The notes beneath the pieces are model-generated. The model was not told the DNA's origin. It saw only the letters and a list, made by a program, of their open reading frames with translations, and searched no databases. Both the position numbers and the translations under genes were made by a program. 64,000 nt of DNA from Pseudarthrobacter sp. NamE2 (GTDB lineage: Bacteria; Actinomycetota; Actinomycetes; Actinomycetales; Micrococcaceae), in NCBI RefSeq assembly GCF_005796205.1, contig NZ_VAHN01000003.1:1-64000 (forward strand), read 5' to 3'. Shown piece after piece: positions 61,488 to 64,000 of the stretch (positions within the stretch are counted from its first letter, which is position 1; each line of letters starts with the position of its first letter).

Positions 61488-62108
61488 ATGTCTGAGCAGA
61501 AGCTCGCAGCAGAACTGCGCACCGAATTCGGCAAGGGCTACGCCCGCCGCGCCCGGATGGCCAACCTGATCCCCGCCGTCATCTACGGCCACGGCGCAGA
61601 GCCCATCCACGTCACCCTGCCGGCCAAGGCCACCACCCTTGCCGTACGCACCGCGAACGCCCTGCTGTCCCTGGACATCAACGGCGAAGGCCACCTTGCC
61701 CTGGTCAAGGACATCCAGCGCGACCCGATCAAGCAGATCATCGAGCACATCGACCTCCTGACCGTCCGCCAGGGCGAGAAGGTCACGGTTGACGTTCCCG
61801 TCCACGTTGAAGGCGAGTCCGCTGCCGGCACCGTGCACAACCTGGAACTGACCGTTGTGTCCCTCGAGGCCGAGGCAACCCACCTTCCCGAGGCCGTCGT
61901 GGTCAGCATTGAAGGCCGCGCTGCCGGTGAGCACATCCACGCTTCCGATCTTGCCCTGCCCAAGGGCACCGTCCTGCTGACCGACGCCGAAGCCCTCGTG
62001 GTGAACATCTCCGAGGCCGTGGCCACCGAGGAAGAGGGCGCCACCGAAGGCGGCGAGGCTGTTTCCGGCGAAGCTTCTGAAGCTGCAGAGAAAGCAGCAG
62101 CCGAGTAA
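61488..62108 (+). CDS. rplY: 50S ribosomal protein L25/general stress protein Ctc
   Basis: Binds 5S rRNA in the large subunit. 206 aa, the long Ctc form: an N-terminal L25 domain (residues 1-95, EQKLAAELRTEFGKGYARRARMANLIPAVIYG) plus the C-terminal TL5/Ctc beta domain (VTVDVPVHVEGES...) and an acidic Ala/Glu-rich tail. AAGGAGA precedes ATG 61488. Long leader with a possible ORF and hairpin. pth follows as in most bacteria. Confidence 0.95.
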   Translation: MSEQKLAAELRTEFGKGYARRARMANLIPAVIYGHGAEPIHVTLPAKATTLAVRTANALLSLDINGEGHLALVKDIQRDPIKQIIEHIDLLTVRQGEKVTVDVPVHVEGESAAGTVHNLELTVVSLEAEATHLPEAVVVSIEGRAAGEHIHASDLALPKGTVLLTDAEALVVNISEAVATEEEGATEGGEAVSGEASEAAEKAAAE

Positions 62109-62130
62109 CCACCCGGTTGTTTGCTTGTTT

Positions 62131-62159
62131 GTGGCCGGATCCCGCTGGGATCCGGCCAC
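62131..62159. terminator. rplY terminator
   Basis: Perfect 13-bp stem GTGGCCGGATCCC (62131-62143) with its complement at 62147-62159, loop gct, 22 nt after the rplY stop. Confidence 0.85.
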
Positions 62160-62202
62160 TGCCATGTCCGCCGCCGTAGGCCTTGCTCCCACCAGCCCAC
62201 CC

Positions 62203-62208
62203 TAGGAT
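62203..62208 (+). promoter_or_regulatory. -10 hexamer TAGGAT, leaderless pth
   Basis: TAGGAT ends 7 nt before ATG 62216. Confidence 0.55.
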
Positions 62209-62215
62209 TAATCCC

Positions 62216-62806
62216 ATGACTGACACCTGGCTGATCGTCGGCCTCGGTAACCCCGGACCCCAGTACCAAGGCAACAGGCACAACGTCGGCCAGATGGTGC
62301 TTGATGAACTCGCCGGCCGGATGGGCTCCGGCTTTAAGACACACAAAGCGCGGGCGCAGGTGGTGGAAGGCCGGCTGGGAATCGGCGGCCCGCGCGTGGT
62401 CCTGGCAAAACCCATGACCTATATGAACGTCTCCGGCGGGCCTGTCTCGGCGCTGGCCAACTTTTACGGCGTCGCCGCTGACCATGTGGTGGCGGTACAC
62501 GACGAGATTGATATCCCCTTCAATACCATCAAGCTCAAAATCGGTGGCGGCGAAGGCGGCCACAACGGCCTGCGCGACATCTCCAAAGCATTGGCCACCA
62601 AGGACTACCTTCGGGTCCGCGTCGGCGTGGGGCGTCCACCCGGCAGGATGGACACAGCAGATTATGTCCTGCGGGATTTCGGTACTGCCGAACTCAAGGA
62701 ACTGCCTTTTCTGCTGGACGATGCGGCAGATGCCGTCGAGGCGCTGCTGCGCGACGGGCTCACGGCGGCGCAGCAGAAATACCACCCCGCGAAGGCCGGG
62801 CAATAG
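62216..62806 (+). CDS. pth: Peptidyl-tRNA hydrolase
   Basis: Recycles peptidyl-tRNA that dissociates from ribosomes. 196 aa; Asn12 ([10 protein letters not shown]) and the catalytic His22 (NRHNVGQ), [13 protein letters not shown] and [28 protein letters not shown] are the Pth signature. ATG 62216 is chosen over the TTG at 62183 because the latter precedes the promoter. Completes the Rv1014c-Rv1018c-like set. Confidence 0.97.
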   Translation: MTDTWLIVGLGNPGPQYQGNRHNVGQMVLDELAGRMGSGFKTHKARAQVVEGRLGIGGPRVVLAKPMTYMNVSGGPVSALANFYGVAADHVVAVHDEIDIPFNTIKLKIGGGEGGHNGLRDISKALATKDYLRVRVGVGRPPGRMDTADYVLRDFGTAELKELPFLLDDAADAVEALLRDGLTAAQQKYHPAKAGQ

Positions 62807-62859
62807 CAACATAGAAACTTAAACCCGTTTCAACCTGTTTCCCTGTCGGTACCACGAGG

Positions 62860-62865
62860 TAGTCT
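62860..62865 (+). promoter_or_regulatory. -10 hexamer TAGTCT upstream of terminal NTPase gene
   Basis: TAGTCT ends 7 nt before ATG 62873, the first codon of a short upstream ORF, and 62 nt before the main ATG 62928. Confidence 0.45.
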
Positions 62866-62872
62866 TCTAGCT

Positions 62873-62947
62873 ATGCGGGGGAGCAATGGGGCTACATCCC
62901 GCTATCGGGGATGTAGGGGAAAAGTTCATGTCAATCGAGCCACTTAG
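62873..62947 (+). CDS. Candidate 24-residue leaderless upstream ORF
   Basis: ATG 62873 to TAG 62945-62947, out of frame with and overlapping the next gene's first 20 nt. The product begins MRGSNGATSRYRG and is basic. Its ATG is correctly placed for leaderless translation from TAGTCT. No homology is apparent; it may instead be chance. Confidence 0.25.
   Translation: MRGSNGATSRYRGCRGKVHVNRAT
62892..62916 (+). promoter_or_regulatory. 9-bp hairpin overlapping the ribosome site
   Basis: CTACATCCC (62892-62900) pairs with GGGATGTAG (62908-62916), 7-nt loop. The right arm borders GGGGAAAAG (62916-62924), the ribosome site of ATG 62928, so the stem could occlude it. Confidence 0.45.
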
Positions 62948-64000
62948 CTGGGGACGTGGGTCAACACCTCACGACGACGGGCTGCGACCGCAAAGCTCCG
63001 CTACACGGGGGCAGCACTGGTCCGCGCCCGCCCGCAGCGCGCATCTTGAAACTGTCCGTACCGCTCTGACCAGCGAAAACTCCCTGGGGGCCGTCATCAC
63101 CGGCGGCCGGGGCGTGGGTAAGTCGTCCCTCGCCCGTGCAGCCGTGGCGGACCTCGGACCGGACGTCTGGTCGCTGCAGCTCCGCACCGGGCCCGCCGGG
63201 GCCAACACACCCTACGGCTGCCTTTCCTTCCTGCTGGCCCGGCTGCCGCAGGCCTACATGGGTTCGCCCACAGCCATCCTCCGCGGAATCACGTCGCTGA
63301 TCCGCAGCGACGCCGCCGGCCGTCCCTGCGTCATCACCCTGGACACCTCCAGCAGCATCGACGACATGAGCGCGGGCGTTCTGCTGAACGTCCTGCTGAC
63401 CGGCACGGCCAAGATCATTGCCGTGGCACCGGGCATCAGTGACCTGCCGGCTGACTTCCACTGGCTTTTGACGGACCGGCGGCTGACCGAGGTCCGTCTC
63501 AGCAACCTCAACGAGTTGCAGACCCGCCAGGTCCTTCTCTCCCTGCTCGGCCACCGGGTTTCCGCCGCCCTGGTCAACACCTACCACCGCATGGTGGGTG
63601 GCAACCCGCTCCTGCTCAAGGCCCTCGTCACCGAACAGCAGCTGTCCGGCAACCTGGTGCTGTCCGACTCCGTCTGGACCCTGCGCGACAAGGTGGTGCT
63701 CGACGGCGCTGCCAGCCTCGATGACATCGTCCGGTCCCGCTGGTCCAGGGAAACTCCCGAAACCCGGGAAGTCATTGAGATGCTGTCTTGTGCCCGGCGG
63801 GTGGAGCTGTCCCGGCTGACGGCAATCTACAGTGCCGTTGTGGTGGCTGACATGGAGGATGGCGGCCTGCTGGAGATCGACGACTCCGATCACCGGTGGG
63901 TGTCGCTGCGGGAAAAGTACATCGGCGACGTCGTGCGGACCTGGCTGTCCATTGCCAGGCGGCGGGAACTTCGCGCGGTGCTGCTTGGCGGCGAGGAACC
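62928..64000 (+). CDS. NTPase, N-terminal part (probable LuxR/LAL- or STAND-type regulator), truncated by the window edge
   Basis: Open from ATG 62928 to the last base (357 complete codons, no stop). After a Ser/Gly/Pro-rich start, AVITGGRGVGKSSLARAA at about residues 50-67 is a Walker A P-loop. A Walker B-like ITLDTSSSIDD follows, with the AAA/NACHT-style continuation LLTDRRLTEVRLSNLNELQTRQVLLSLLGHR and MVGGNPLLLKAL, typical of MalT/LAL and STAND ATPases. A C-terminal HTH, expected if it is a LuxR regulator, lies outside the window. Ribosome site GGGGAAAAG. Confidence 0.8.
   Translation, partial: MSIEPLSWGRGSTPHDDGLRPQSSATRGQHWSAPARSAHLETVRTALTSENSLGAVITGGRGVGKSSLARAAVADLGPDVWSLQLRTGPAGANTPYGCLSFLLARLPQAYMGSPTAILRGITSLIRSDAAGRPCVITLDTSSSIDDMSAGVLLNVLLTGTAKIIAVAPGISDLPADFHWLLTDRRLTEVRLSNLNELQTRQVLLSLLGHRVSAALVNTYHRMVGGNPLLLKALVTEQQLSGNLVLSDSVWTLRDKVVLDGAASLDDIVRSRWSRETPETREVIEMLSCARRVELSRLTAIYSAVVVADMEDGGLLEIDDSDHRWVSLREKYIGDVVRTWLSIARRRELRAVLLGGEE

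Noticed and set aside
40..63893. Many long antisense or out-of-frame open reading frames (for example the minus-strand one at 14646-15425 extending into the prepilin peptidase, 22308-23570 plus, 43999-41987 extension)
   Set aside because: In GC-rich DNA the opposite strand of real genes stays open by codon-bias effects. They show no family motif, no ribosome site, and are covered by recognised genes.
1..64000. Mobile elements, prophage, CRISPR, secondary-metabolite cluster, defence island
   Set aside because: No transposase, integrase, phage structural, Cas, NRPS/PKS or restriction motifs were found on either strand; no direct-repeat arrays seen by eye.

Overview
The window is a GC-rich chromosomal segment from a mycothiol-producing actinobacterium, most probably Arthrobacter, Pseudarthrobacter or a close Micrococcaceae relative. 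The evidence is the high G+C content, frequent GTG and TTG starts, Mca (mycothiol conjugate amidase), a WhiB Fe-S regulator, an RpfB-type resuscitation factor, protein O-mannosyltransferase, and many actinobacterial DUF families (DUF4307, DUF4245, DUF3499, DUF5719, TIGR03089). I see no insertion sequence, prophage, CRISPR array or rRNA operon. Almost all of it is conserved core genome, so the most interesting signals lie in leaders, promoters and small ORFs.

Layout. 0-3.4 kb: galactose genes galT-galK (-) diverging from an aldose 1-epimerase (+). 3.5-6.7 kb: AI-2E-type permease, threonine ammonia-lyase, rhomboid protease. 6.7-12.7 kb: greA, DUF4307, mca, small membrane protein, trhA, a Z-prenyltransferase and phoH2, in an order like M. 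tuberculosis Rv1080c-Rv1095. 12.8-15.5 kb: a GNAT enzyme, an unknown protein, a prepilin peptidase and a decayed TetR gene. 15.5-19.6 kb: fumC, beta-carbonic anhydrase, DUF4245 and glpX. 19.7-26.9 kb: FemAB transferase, manA, LCP ligase, purE-purK, GtrA, TIGR03089. 27.2-36 kb: whiB, a 1125-residue GT2/membrane protein, DUF5719, a zincin-like protein, DUF3499, Trm112-like protein, ahcY. 35.8-43.7 kb: L,D-transpeptidase, RDD and SpoIIM/DUF95 proteins, TIGR01906 protein, acyl-CoA synthetase, protein O-mannosyltransferase. 43.8-64 kb: rsmI, gabD, the transglutaminase-DUF58-MoxR cluster, tatD, rpfB, rsmA, ispE, an ABC-F ATPase, a TetR regulator, tRNA-Gln, glmU, prs, rplY, pth, and the 5' part of an NTPase regulator that runs off the right edge. 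This last stretch follows the order of M. tuberculosis Rv1002c-Rv1018c.

How the genes work together. Many serve the envelope. manA supplies mannose phosphates and Pmt attaches mannose to exported proteins. GlmU makes UDP-GlcNAc. FemAB, L,D-transpeptidase, LCP and RpfB build, cross-link, decorate and remodel the wall. GtrA, the prenyltransferase and IspE serve the isoprenoid and lipid-linked sugar side. Others are central metabolism (galKT, fumC, glpX, ilvA, purEK, prs, ahcY, gabD) or translation and RNA quality (greA, rsmA, rsmI, rplY, pth, ABC-F, PhoH2).

A recurrent signal is a TANNNT hexamer ending exactly 6 or 7 nt before the start codon. I located it at 18 genes. It predicts leaderless transcription and fixes several start codons. 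Genes with real 5' leaders stand out by contrast: phoH2 (with an SD-preceded 23-codon ORF), rplY (with a 30-codon upstream ORF running into a hairpin), rpfB and the terminal NTPase gene. They are the best places to look for undescribed regulation.
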